Source: JADLHS01 sp036274115 (GTDB lineage: Bacteria > Verrucomicrobiota > Verrucomicrobiia > Limisphaerales > JADLHS01). From it: a DNA stretch of 32,047 nt. Below, piece by piece: positions 8,070-15,848 of the stretch (its first letter is position 1; the number at the start of each line of letters is the position of its first letter). The notes under the pieces were generated by a model that was not told the origin of the DNA, made no database searches, and saw only the letters and a list, made by a program, of their open reading frames with translations. The stretch lies in contig DASUGI010000327.1 of assembly GCA_036274115.1 (NCBI GenBank), forward strand, positions 1 to 32,047. The letters run 5' to 3'. The translations under genes were made by a program, and so were the position numbers.

Positions 8070-10724
8070 ATGCTCATCTGGCAAAACAAAAACGGCAAAA
8101 CCGAAACCGGGCGACTGCCTGAAGGGAACGCATCGGTGTCTGATGCGGAACTGGTCCGAGGCGCGCGGCGTGGGGCCAAGAAGGCGTTTGTGGAAATCGT
8201 GGCCCGGCATCAGGCGATGGTATGCGGCGTGGCACTCGGAATTCTGGGAGACTTCGCTGCGAGTGAAGATGCAGGTCAGGAAGCCTTTCTGACCGCATGG
8301 CGGAAACTTCACGAACTGCGCGAGCCGGAGCGCCTGCGCGCGTGGCTGGCCCAGATCGCTCGCAACGCGGCGCTCGGTCAATTGCGGCGCACCCGCGGGC
8401 ATGAATCGTTGGATGATGCTTTGGCATTGCCCGATGAATCCCCTTTGCCGGATGAGAATGCGGCCAGCGAAGAGGATGCCGCGATGGTGCGGGCGTCGCT
8501 TGCCAAACTCCCCGAAACCTATCGCCTGCCGTTGGTGCTCTTTTATCGTGAGGGTCAGTCCGTTCGCACGGTCGCCGAAACACTTGGCGTCAGTGAAGAC
8601 GCCGTGAAGCAACGGCTGGCCCGTGGGCGCGAGATGCTTCGCGACCGGATGTCGGGTCTGGTTGAGACGGTCCTCACTCGCTCGGCGCCTAGTGCTGTTT
8701 TCACCATGACCATCGCGGCGGCGATTGGTGCGTTAGCGCTGCCCTCCGCAGTGGCGAGCACCGCATTTGCAGCAACCGCTACGGTAACCGGGGCCGCTTC
8801 AACTTCCGCGGCTTCGTCCACTTCAGTTCTCACTGCCATGAGCACATCCAAAACTTTCCTCGTTGTGACGGCCCTGGTTGCCGTCGCTTTCGTTCCCGTC
8901 GGCTATCAAATCTCGAACACCAGGCAAACGGTGGCGCCAGCCGAATCCGTATCACGGGCCGAAACGGAAGTCGCACCGACGCAGTCGTTCGCGCCGAGCT
9001 TTGAAAGCAGCGCGCTCTTTGCCGAGTGGCGCGCGCTTCATGAAAAGCACGGCAACAACGCCGCGGCAATGCCCGTGCTCTATCAGGCGATTGCCGATCT
9101 CAAAGACCCGTTTCGCCGACGGGCGTTTCAGACCGCATTGATATCCGAGTGGGTGCAGGTCGATCCGAAGGGTGGACTGAAGTTTTATCTCGGAAAAGGC
9201 CGCGACAACAACCAACGCCGTCAGTTTATCGAAGAATGGCTCGCGCTCGATCCCGGGGCCGCCGTGGACGGATTGTTGGCCAGTGAATCGGGCTGGGAAA
9301 CGGTCGCATTTGATTGCCTGGCGGAGATTGCGCGTCGCGTTCCGTCGCGGTTGGCGGACGTGGTGGCGCGTCTGCCAAAGAACGAAAGTTACTGGGACAC
9401 CAGCGTGCGCGATGCCTTCGCGATTGTGGCGGAAGGTGACTTGGTTGCCACGCGAAAAGCGGCGGAGGCGATGAACGGTCCGAATCGCGAGCCGTCGCTG
9501 GCCGGAGTAGCGCTCGCCTGGGCCCGGAGCGATTTCAACGGCGCTGTCACCTGGGCGCGTTCATTTCCGGAGGGAATCGACCGCGATCAGGTTGTCCGTG
9601 CGGCCTTGCTGGGACTTGCGGGGGTGAATCCCGCAGCAGCCCTCGATTCGGCGAACCTTGTTCCGCCGGGCGGACGCTACGCGCACTTCGCGGACACGAC
9701 CGGTGCGCGTGTGTTGAGGAAGGCGGCCGAAACCGACTTCGACGCCACTGCCGCGTGGCTAGTGGATCATCCGGGGCGATTTGGTCGCGAGGATCTATTG
9801 GGGCTTGCTCATCCGGTGTCCGATCGGTTGAACGCCAACGCTGCGGGCTTTCTGAGCGCTTGGGCGACGTCAGGCTCACTTTCAGCGCTGGTGCCAGCAA
9901 TCGAAAGCGCCTTACTTAATGACTCTGGGGGCCAACGCACGGCAGTTTGGGAATGGCTCAAGACTCAACCTGTCAATGAGGCAACAAAAGCTTTGCGGGC
10001 TCAGGTGCTGAGTTCATCCGCGTATCAAGATCCTGATTTGGCGCTGCGGTTGGTTTCCGAATTGCCCCAAACCAAGGAGGGCAAAGCGGAGCTGGAAGCG
10101 CTGGCGGTGCAGTTGTTCAACGGGGGTAGTGCGCTCCATCGTTTCGATAAACTCTATCCTCAAGCTCCGGAGCGATTGCAGCAACCGTTGCTTGAAGCGG
10201 CCTTTAGTTACCTGGATAGCCTCAACTACAACTTGAGCGCCCCGCAGGATTGGATTGCGCGCCTTTCACTGCTCCCTGAATCCGCGCGCACGAAAGGGAC
10301 TGAATCGATTGCGCGTGCCTGGGCGAAACAATCTCCGGAGGAAGCGATCGCGTGGGTGGCGTCACTCGCTCAAGCCGACACGCGCAACGGCGCGATGGCT
10401 GCCATTGCCTCAACGTGGGCAGCGAAGGACGCTTATGGCGCGGCCGAGTGGGTTGCCAGTATGCCACCTGGAGTGGCGCGCGATCGCAGCGCCGAGTCAC
10501 TCTCGCTGGCAATTGCCGAACATTATCCGCGCGAGGCCTGGGAATGGGCTCTGAATATCAATGACACCGCGGCGCGCAACCGTGCTGCAACTCAAGCCGT
10601 GAAGACCATGGCGGCACGGGACCTGGCCACTGCCCAACAGTGGATTCAGACCGGTCCGTTCTCGGCCGATGACCGAACGAAGTTGCTGGCCAGCATCCAA
10701 CAACCGGGGAGGGTGAATCCATGA
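8070..10724 (+). CDS. ECF sigma-70 factor fused to a membrane segment and helical-repeat domain
   Basis: The protein has 884 residues; a plain ECF sigma factor has about 180-200. Residues 26-105 are sigma-70 region 2 (ELVRGARRGAKKAF...EDAGQEAFLTAWRKL). Residues 142-195 are region 4 with its HTH (LPETYRLPLVLFYREG; VAETLGVSEDAVKQRLARG). An Ala/Ser/Thr-rich linker follows with hydrophobic stretches at about 208-240 and 262-277, the second a good transmembrane helix. Residues 310-880 are degenerate alpha-helical repeats of about 30-37 aa with a W-A-x-x-D/S-P-x-x-A-x-x-W core, clearest at 475-500, 746-765 and 780-800. One membrane helix would put the repeats outside the cytoplasm and two would keep them inside. 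By inference it is a membrane-tethered sigma factor acting as its own sensor or anti-sigma module. Its stop overlaps the next start (ATGA). No Shine-Dalgarno sequence is evident. Confidence 0.88.
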   Translation: MLIWQNKNGKTETGRLPEGNASVSDAELVRGARRGAKKAFVEIVARHQAMVCGVALGILGDFAASEDAGQEAFLTAWRKLHELREPERLRAWLAQIARNAALGQLRRTRGHESLDDALALPDESPLPDENAASEEDAAMVRASLAKLPETYRLPLVLFYREGQSVRTVAETLGVSEDAVKQRLARGREMLRDRMSGLVETVLTRSAPSAVFTMTIAAAIGALALPSAVASTAFAATATVTGAASTSAASSTSVLTAMSTSKTFLVVTALVAVAFVPVGYQISNTRQTVAPAESVSRAETEVAPTQSFAPSFESSALFAEWRALHEKHGNNAAAMPVLYQAIADLKDPFRRRAFQTALISEWVQVDPKGGLKFYLGKGRDNNQRRQFIEEWLALDPGAAVDGLLASESGWETVAFDCLAEIARRVPSRLADVVARLPKNESYWDTSVRDAFAIVAEGDLVATRKAAEAMNGPNREPSLAGVALAWARSDFNGAVTWARSFPEGIDRDQVVRAALLGLAGVNPAAALDSANLVPPGGRYAHFADTTGARVLRKAAETDFDATAAWLVDHPGRFGREDLLGLAHPVSDRLNANAAGFLSAWATSGSLSALVPAIESALLNDSGGQRTAVWEWLKTQPVNEATKALRAQVLSSSAYQDPDLALRLVSELPQTKEGKAELEALAVQLFNGGSALHRFDKLYPQAPERLQQPLLEAAFSYLDSLNYNLSAPQDWIARLSLLPESARTKGTESIARAWAKQSPEEAIAWVASLAQADTRNGAMAAIASTWAAKDAYGAAEWVASMPPGVARDRSAESLSLAIAEHYPREAWEWALNINDTAARNRAATQAVKTMAARDLATAQQWIQTGPFSADDRTKLLASIQQPGRVNP

Positions 10725-12394
10725 AACGGATCGTTGCCAACTCGGTGGTGTTATTGGTTGCCGCTGGCCTCGGTCTGGTGCTCGGCCTCGTGCTGCGCGG
10801 GAAACCTCGCGGTGACGCCAGGGCAGAGGTTCCGGCAGATGTGATTTTTTCTCAAAACTCCGAGCGACCGGCTTCCCGCGATGCTGGAAAACGTAGCCTG
10901 GCTCGAGTGAATGATGACTCTCCGCTCACTACGAAGCTGGCGCGCGATCTCTCCATGTCTGCTGGCGTCACGCGCTGGCTCTACTGGTTGGAAGCGATGG
11001 AACAAGCCTCGACTTCGGACTATCCCCGTCTGATTCAACTCGCCGAAGGCAACCCCGCCGCAATACGCCTGGTTTCGCAACGTTGGATCGCTCTTTATCC
11101 TCGCCATGCCTTCGACACACTGGTGGCGGAAACCAAAAGCGGGCGGCCTCTGTCGAAGGGTATGAGGGAGCTGAGCCGTTCGCTCTTCCGTGAGTGGCCC
11201 AAAAGCGATCCCGAGGCGGCGATTGCCGCATTGAGCGGCCCGGAGGATTTCGCGATGCGCAGTTCCTGGCGTCACGACGTTGGGGCCGCGGTCATTCGCA
11301 ACGACGCGGAGCGCGGCTTGCGACTATTTCACGATTGGAACATCGAGAACTTCGGCCCGCACATGGACGGTGTAGCGAAGTGGGCGTCCGCCGCCCCACG
11401 ACACGCCGCCGAGTTCGCGATGGCAAATCCCGCAGGCTTCGCCACGCAATTGGCGATGGAGACCATCGGCAAGGAATGGGCCAAAACTGATCCGGCCGGC
11501 GCGTTGGAATTTGCCGTTAGTAAGCCCGGTGAATTCAATTCAATACTTGCGGCATCCGTGCTGAAGGAATGGTCAGGGCGCGATCTGAACGCAGCGGCCA
11601 ATTGGCTTGCTGCCGCTAATGCTTCCACGCGCAACAGTCTGAGCGCATCGTTCGTCGAGTCCTGGGCTAAACAGGATGCCAACAGTGCGTTGACCTGGTG
11701 CGAAGCGAATTTAACTGGTAGCGGCCTGGCGGAAGCGGTAGGCGGGGTCATGAAAGGCGCCGCCGAAAGGGATGTTGTTGCCGCCGCGGCTCTCGTTGCC
11801 TCGCTTAATCCATCGTCCGCCCGCGCTGAAGCTGCGGCGGCGGTGGGGAAAAAATGGTTTCCGGATCGCTTGGGCGAAGATAAGCCGAGCGACCCCGCAG
11901 CGGTTGCGTGGCTGGCGGCGCTTGACCCGGAAAGCGCCCGGCGTGTCGTGAACGAGATTCAATGGACCTGGGGAACGTGCGATCCCAAAGGCATGGCAGC
12001 GTTCCTTGCGTCCAGCGACGTGCAATTTTCCGCGAACCCTTACAGCATCGTGGCCCGCGAAATCGCGCGCCGGAATCCCGTGGAGGGGATTGAGTGGGCG
12101 AGTCAACTGCCGGGTGATCGCGGCGTGGGTGCCGGGGCCGATGCCTTCGCAGAGTGGCGGCGCTCGCAGCCCGCGGCCGCCATGAAATGGTTGAACGACC
12201 TGCCTCCAAATGACCCGCGACGGCAGCCCTACTTTGAAGGCGCAGTTCGGGCCATGGCCTGGGATGCGCAGACCGCCTCGCAATTGGCCGCACTCTCCGA
12301 AACCGAGCGGGCCACCGCCCGGAAGGTGATCGAAGGCATGAAACTGCCCGAAGACCGCCGCGCGTCCTTGATTGGCATGCTGGGTGGGCGTTGA
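10721..12394 (+). CDS. Membrane-anchored helical-repeat protein, coupled to the ECF sigma fusion
   Basis: 557 residues. The start overlaps the stop of the sigma fusion by 4 nt (ATGA), which indicates translational coupling. Residues 5-25 form an N-terminal signal anchor (VANSVVLLVAAGLGLVLGLVL). The rest is built of the same kind of repeat as the C-terminal half of the sigma fusion. About nine W-x-x-x-(D/N)P-x-x-A units can be recognised, for example EWPKSDPEAAIAAL, EWAKTDPAGALEFA, SWAKQDANSALTW and EWRRSQPAAAMKWL. The shared repeat and coupling suggest that the two proteins arose by duplication and interact, perhaps through their repeats at the membrane. No catalytic motif is seen and the function is unknown. 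It is not clearly TPR or Sel1, though the fold is probably a similar helical solenoid. Confidence 0.85.
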   Translation: MKRIVANSVVLLVAAGLGLVLGLVLRGKPRGDARAEVPADVIFSQNSERPASRDAGKRSLARVNDDSPLTTKLARDLSMSAGVTRWLYWLEAMEQASTSDYPRLIQLAEGNPAAIRLVSQRWIALYPRHAFDTLVAETKSGRPLSKGMRELSRSLFREWPKSDPEAAIAALSGPEDFAMRSSWRHDVGAAVIRNDAERGLRLFHDWNIENFGPHMDGVAKWASAAPRHAAEFAMANPAGFATQLAMETIGKEWAKTDPAGALEFAVSKPGEFNSILAASVLKEWSGRDLNAAANWLAAANASTRNSLSASFVESWAKQDANSALTWCEANLTGSGLAEAVGGVMKGAAERDVVAAAALVASLNPSSARAEAAAAVGKKWFPDRLGEDKPSDPAAVAWLAALDPESARRVVNEIQWTWGTCDPKGMAAFLASSDVQFSANPYSIVAREIARRNPVEGIEWASQLPGDRGVGAGADAFAEWRRSQPAAAMKWLNDLPPNDPRRQPYFEGAVRAMAWDAQTASQLAALSETERATARKVIEGMKLPEDRRASLIGMLGGR

Positions 12395-12447
12395 GCGCGG
12401 AGGGTTTGATTTGATTGAGACCGTGATTGGAGTTACGTTTCGCGCCG

Positions 12448-13365
12448 ATGAAATCCCTCTGGTTGGGAGTTTTCCTGCTGGCGTTAACGGCGCGGGCCAG
12501 TCCCACCAATGATTTGATCGCTCACTTTCCCCTCAGTATCGATGGTGTGGACGCGCCAGGTTTGAATCCGCCGGCGACGTTGCGGAATGCTTCGATTTCT
12601 AATGGAGTGTTGTTTTTGAATGGTCATTACGATCACAGTGGCACTTCGAAAGGGTTTCGGGCGGTCTTCCCCATACCGAGGCTTCAATATGAGTCGTTTA
12701 CCGTGTCAGTGGACTTTTGGCCACTGACCTTCCGGCCTCATCGATCCCTCAACGCCGTGGAGCGCAGGTTTGATTCATTGACCAGGGGCCGGTATTCGCA
12801 ATGGTTGGAACTGGATCGTAGCGACAACTCCACGATCCTGGTGGGCGGAACATCGTATCGTTGGCTGGGTTTCAGTTGCCAGGGCAATGCGCTCCAACTC
12901 ACGCTCAACAATCAGGATACCACGCATCGCTTCGCCGGTGCTACGGTGTCGCCAAAGCGCTGGCACAATTTGGTGTGTTCGGTCGACCTGAAGCGGAAGA
13001 AGATTATCACCATGCTCGATGGCCGGTTGCTGGAGACCATTACGCTGCCGGACAATTTCAAGTTGGACATAATCGGTGCGAAGGCCGAAACCGAGGATCG
13101 GGAATTCTCATTTTCAAATTATTCCAACGGCTCGGTGTATTATGGCTACGCAGCAAATCTAAAAGTGTTCGGTCGCGCGCTGGGCGGAAAGGAGCTTGCC
13201 GCCTTGTATTCTGCGTCTGCTGCTGAGCGGGCGATTTTAAGAACGCCTCACGGAAGTTCCTGGCGGTTGCTTGGTGCGATCGGGGTGGCCATGGTCGTTT
13301 CGGGTTTGTTGTTGGTGGTGTTGCTGAAGCGCCGACATCATCGCCAGCAGCATGGGCAGGAATAG
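12448..13365 (+). CDS. Exported LamG/concanavalin-like protein with C-terminal membrane anchor
   Basis: 305 residues from ATG 12448. This start places a signal peptide first (MKSLWLGVFLLALTARAS), and a GGAG lies 15 nt upstream. The body has the pattern of a LamG/laminin-G-like jelly roll: an 'L-I-A-H-F-P-L' opening, beta-rich strands, 'W-H-N-L-V-C-S-V-D' and 'M-L-D-G-R-L-L-E-T', then 'N-L-K-V-F-G-R-A-L...E-L-A-A-L-Y' at the end. Such domains bind carbohydrate or protein on the surface. A hydrophobic helix at about 276-296 followed by KRRHHRQQ anchors it with a short basic cytoplasmic tail. It lies 53 nt after the repeat protein in the same direction and may be a third gene of that operon. No enzyme motif is seen. 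Confidence 0.8.
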   Translation: MKSLWLGVFLLALTARASPTNDLIAHFPLSIDGVDAPGLNPPATLRNASISNGVLFLNGHYDHSGTSKGFRAVFPIPRLQYESFTVSVDFWPLTFRPHRSLNAVERRFDSLTRGRYSQWLELDRSDNSTILVGGTSYRWLGFSCQGNALQLTLNNQDTTHRFAGATVSPKRWHNLVCSVDLKRKKIITMLDGRLLETITLPDNFKLDIIGAKAETEDREFSFSNYSNGSVYYGYAANLKVFGRALGGKELAALYSASAAERAILRTPHGSSWRLLGAIGVAMVVSGLLLVVLLKRRHHRQQHGQE

Positions 13366-13949
13366 CTGCGGGTAGAACCCAGGGACGCTATTCACGTTCT
13401 AATTCTATCCCTTTCAGGACAGACGGGTGGTTGTGAAACAAATCCGGTGGTTCGCGTCTTCGCTTTAGCGGATGTTGCCGACCGAGTTTTTCGCAGTGTC
13501 GTGCTTCGTTTTCAGTACGTTGCTGATGGTGCTGAAGCGGGCTTGAGTCGGCTTGTCACCTTTCTCGAAGTACTCGTCGAGTACGGGGCGGGTGAGCTTG
13601 GAGATGCTGTATTCTCTGGGGTTGAACAAGACACTCACTCTGAGGCTGCCGCCGCTGCCACCACCACCGCCTCCGCCGTTCAGATCAATCCCACTCGCCG
13701 TCTTGTTGGAACGACTGGAGTTATGATCCTGCGCCTTGGAGCCGCCGCCACCGCCGCCACCCCCATGATCAATGCTGCTGGCTGTTTTGTTGGAGCGACT
13801 GCTGGGTTTTCTTGGCTGACGGCCAGTGCCTTAACAGATGCTAAATCTGCAAACAAGGGAAAATACTGAGTTGCCGGGATCTCCTCCTCTTGTCAACTTT
13901 ACGTGACGCGAAGCCAATCGGGGTCAGACCGGATGTTCTTCCCCCGCGG
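13366..13949. other. 584-bp region without an intact gene
   Basis: Between the LamG-like gene and the next minus-strand membrane protein there is no convincing intact gene. It contains the broken Gly-rich coding remnant at 13465-13856. The flanks 13366-13464 and 13857-13949 show nothing I can identify. A GAGGAGGAG purine run on the minus strand (13887-13879) could be a ribosome-binding site for the remnant. Confidence 0.5.
13465..13856 (-). pseudogene. Gly-rich small protein gene, probably frameshifted
   Basis: On the minus strand an open frame of 121 codons (13830 to stop 13467-13465) has no start codon. It encodes two copies of an S-R-S-N-K-T-A-S-x-I-D module, each followed by a run of six to eight glycines. 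A compact, protein-like C-terminus follows (LRVSVLFNPREYSISKLTRP... VLKTKHDTAKN). A second frame just upstream (from a TTG at 13856) gives a short stretch ending SQENP. Adding one C to the CCC run near 13804 would join the two into one protein reading ...SQENPSSRSNKTASS. I therefore read this as a gene with a one-base deletion, or a sequencing error. The upstream part is a poor signal peptide, so the original start is unsure. The family is not recognised. Confidence 0.5.
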
Positions 13950-14339
13950 TCATTTTCCGGGCAACAACCAATCCAGTGCGATGGCAACAATAGAGAGCAC
14001 GAAGATGGCGAGATAGTTCCAGTCTTCCTGCGATTTGCGAACTGAATTCAGCAGATACAACGCGGCGTCGCGGTCGTCTGAATTGAGGGTTTCGCCGCCG
14101 CGGATTTTTTCGATGATGTTGGTTTGTTCGATGGCGTGCTTGCGTCGGTGTGAGATGTAATAACGGTAGATGAAGAAGAGCATGTAGCCGAGCACACCGA
14201 AATACCAGACGGGTCGCACCCAACCCGGACTGTATTTCTGCAACAGAATGATGGCGCGAAATGCGACGGAGGAGAGCAGGCCAATTAGAAACGCGCCGAT
14301 GATGATGGATTTGGGAAGGACTCTGGGGATGGTGGCCAT
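13950..14339 (-). CDS. Small three-helix membrane protein of unknown function
   Basis: 129 residues from ATG 14339 (MATIPRVLPKS); the longer in-frame extension runs through repeat DNA and is unlikely. Three hydrophobic helices lie at about 10-33, 41-63 and 108-126. Between helices 2 and 3 is a charged cytoplasmic-type loop (SHRRKHAIEQTNIIEKIRGGE...) with a short helical motif, D-R-D-A-A-L-Y-L-L-N-S-V-x-K-S-x-E-D-W-N-Y. No catalytic signature is seen and I do not recognise the family. It follows the 383-aa membrane protein on the same strand, separated by a repeat hairpin. Confidence 0.7.
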   Translation of the reverse strand: MATIPRVLPKSIIIGAFLIGLLSSVAFRAIILLQKYSPGWVRPVWYFGVLGYMLFFIYRYYISHRRKHAIEQTNIIEKIRGGETLNSDDRDAALYLLNSVRKSQEDWNYLAIFVLSIVAIALDWLLPGK

Positions 14340-14400
14340 AGACGGGATTGGTTTAGGAGGGAATTTGGCTGACGGCAAGTTTGAAGCGGGTGGATACCGT

Positions 14401-14463
14401 CTTACTCTTAATCCTAATCTTACTCTTAATCTCCCCAAGGTGAACGGCAGATTAAGATTAAGA
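14401..14463. repeat. Direct and inverted AATCTTA-type repeat
   Basis: The 13-mer CTTACTCTTAATC occurs twice at an 18-bp spacing (14401-14413 and 14419-14431). The segment 14418-14432 is also complementary, with one mismatch in 15 bp, to 14449-14463 across a 16-nt loop. The hairpin starts about 10 nt past the stop of the 383-aa gene on the minus strand, so it may also act as a weak terminator or mRNA 3'-end. AT-rich TTAATC/GATTAAG repeats of this kind are dispersed between genes in related genomes, by general recollection. Confidence 0.6.
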
Positions 14464-14473
14464 ACAAGGGGGG

Positions 14474-15625
14474 TTAGTGACGCTCCAGGCCCAGGAAGAG
14501 GATGATCAGATCGATGATGAACAACAGGACGATGGTGGCTTCGAGGATGACCATCCAGCGGTTGGTCTGGTCGTGCTTCAGGATTTGGTAGAGGTCGTCG
14601 AGTGTCTTGAGCTTTCCATCGATGGTGCGATGCCAGTCGCTGAGATGAAAGCGCGTCGCAATGCGCTCGTAGATGCGCGCGAGATGCCAGTCGCCAAAGA
14701 ACTTGGTGGTGTTGGACAATTCATCGTTCAGGCGCGCCATGTCGATGCGGATTTCCCGCAGTTCGCGAAGGATGTCGCCGCGGGAACGCAGGGGGCGCTC
14801 CCCGAGGTCGCGATAGGAACGTTCGAGCGCGTCATCCAGCAAGCGGTCGTAGGCCTCGAGTTCAGCGAGCTGAAGATTGGCCAGTTCCATGATGTAGAGC
14901 GTTTCATCGAAATCCTTCGGTTCGTCGATGAGCAGGGCGGCGTCCCAGTCGATGACCACCAGGTCCGTGTCGTAATAGCTGAGATAGCGCGCGGTGGATT
15001 CCTCGGATTCCTGCTTGGAAAGGCGCTCGATGGCGGATTCCTGTGTCAGCAAGGCGGCGACTTGTCGGCGATGCGATTGAAACCAGGCTTCGGCCGTGAT
15101 GGGTAGTCCGTCCTGCGTATTGAGTGGCGAAGCGATACAGAAAACGGTGTAAGCCTCCTCTTCGAGCAGTTGGAATTGGGGACGAACGAGGTGGCTTTTG
15201 AGTTCCGTTACCACTTCCTGGGCAATGCGGCGAACTTCGTCGTGCAACGAGCCATTGCTGAATTGCAGATCATGGAATGCGATGAGTTCCTCGACATGAT
15301 TGGCGGCGAACGGCACACGCACCGTGATGCTGATGGCGCCGACGGGCAGAAGTTTGATTGCGATCTCGACTCGCACCGGACCGAGCGGCCCAATGCGCTC
15401 CAGGGGCGAAAGCCGAACCATCTGTGGCTTGTAGAAAAACAGCTGACGCGGACTGCGTTTGCTGGAATCGACGGCAAATTGGGCCACCGGCTGGCCGAGC
15501 AAAGTGGGAATGGGTTTGCGTGCGGTGTCGTAGGCCACATCAAACGCGTAGATGTAAACAACCTCACCGGTGTAACGCGTGACCCGGCCCGGGGTCGATT
15601 TGGTTTTTGCCACCGCCGTGTCCAT
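14474..15625 (-). CDS. Tail-anchored membrane protein, weak RMD1/DUF155-like resemblance
   Basis: 383 residues from ATG 15625. The N-terminal half (about 18-190) is a mixed alpha/beta domain (GEVVYIYAFDVAYD; FYKPQMVRLSPLERIGPLGPVRVEI). Residues 200-355 are strongly helical and charged: 'TDLVVIDWDAALLID', a long coiled-coil-like stretch, then 'IYERIATRFHLSDWHRTIDGKLKTLDDLYQIL'. One transmembrane helix closes the protein (about 361-381, ILEATIVLLFIIDLIILFL). The order of an N-terminal domain, helical hairpin and C-terminal single helix recalls RMD1/DUF155 proteins, but this is from pattern alone and is not secure. Probably a tail-anchored inner-membrane protein with its bulk in the cytoplasm. 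Function unknown. Confidence 0.7.
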   Translation of the reverse strand: MDTAVAKTKSTPGRVTRYTGEVVYIYAFDVAYDTARKPIPTLLGQPVAQFAVDSSKRSPRQLFFYKPQMVRLSPLERIGPLGPVRVEIAIKLLPVGAISITVRVPFAANHVEELIAFHDLQFSNGSLHDEVRRIAQEVVTELKSHLVRPQFQLLEEEAYTVFCIASPLNTQDGLPITAEAWFQSHRRQVAALLTQESAIERLSKQESEESTARYLSYYDTDLVVIDWDAALLIDEPKDFDETLYIMELANLQLAELEAYDRLLDDALERSYRDLGERPLRSRGDILRELREIRIDMARLNDELSNTTKFFGDWHLARIYERIATRFHLSDWHRTIDGKLKTLDDLYQILKHDQTNRWMVILEATIVLLFIIDLIILFLGLERH

Positions 15626-15688
15626 AAACCCGCTCCAATCTAGCGCGAGGTTTGAGAATTGTCGAAGCGTCCGGGGTCCGAGCTATGT

Positions 15689-15748
15689 CCTGATTTCGTT
15701 GGAGTTCCCCGGTGCCGCGTAAAGCGGAACTCCAAACTTCAAATCAGG
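15689..15748. repeat. Long imperfect palindrome (REP-like) downstream of metG
   Basis: The left arm 15689-15708 (cctgatttcgttggagttcc) matches the reverse complement of the right arm 15726-15748, apart from a short internal bulge. Inside the loop, ccgc and gcgg can form a second small stem around gtaaa. The arms carry the 'ggaactcc' core that I associate with dispersed palindromes in this bacterial group. It lies about 100 nt past the metG stop and could also stabilise or end that transcript. A separate perfect 12-bp palindrome, ccgatgcatcgg, lies nearby at 15825-15836. Confidence 0.65.
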
Positions 15749-15848
15749 CCACCCGTTTATCCGTCAGGTTTCCCTGCGTGAACCAAGCGGTTGCCCGGAC
15801 CTCTTTGAAAGTTCCCTTGGCGCGCCGATGCATCGGATAAGGCGAGGA

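Noticed and set aside
7620..8612. 330-codon minus-strand frame across the smc start and the sigma gene
   Set aside because: It overlaps both the SMC Walker A region and sigma region 2 in other frames and has no protein-like motif.
13447..13869. 140-codon plus-strand frame rich in Ala/Thr
   Set aside because: It lies opposite the Gly-run remnant. Its Ala/Ala/Thr runs are the complement of glycine codons, while the minus-strand frame has a repeat and a structured end.
15825..15836. Perfect 12-bp palindrome ccgatgcatcgg as an operator
   Set aside because: It lies at the 3' end of metG with no promoter nearby, and a 12-bp palindrome can occur by chance in a window this long.
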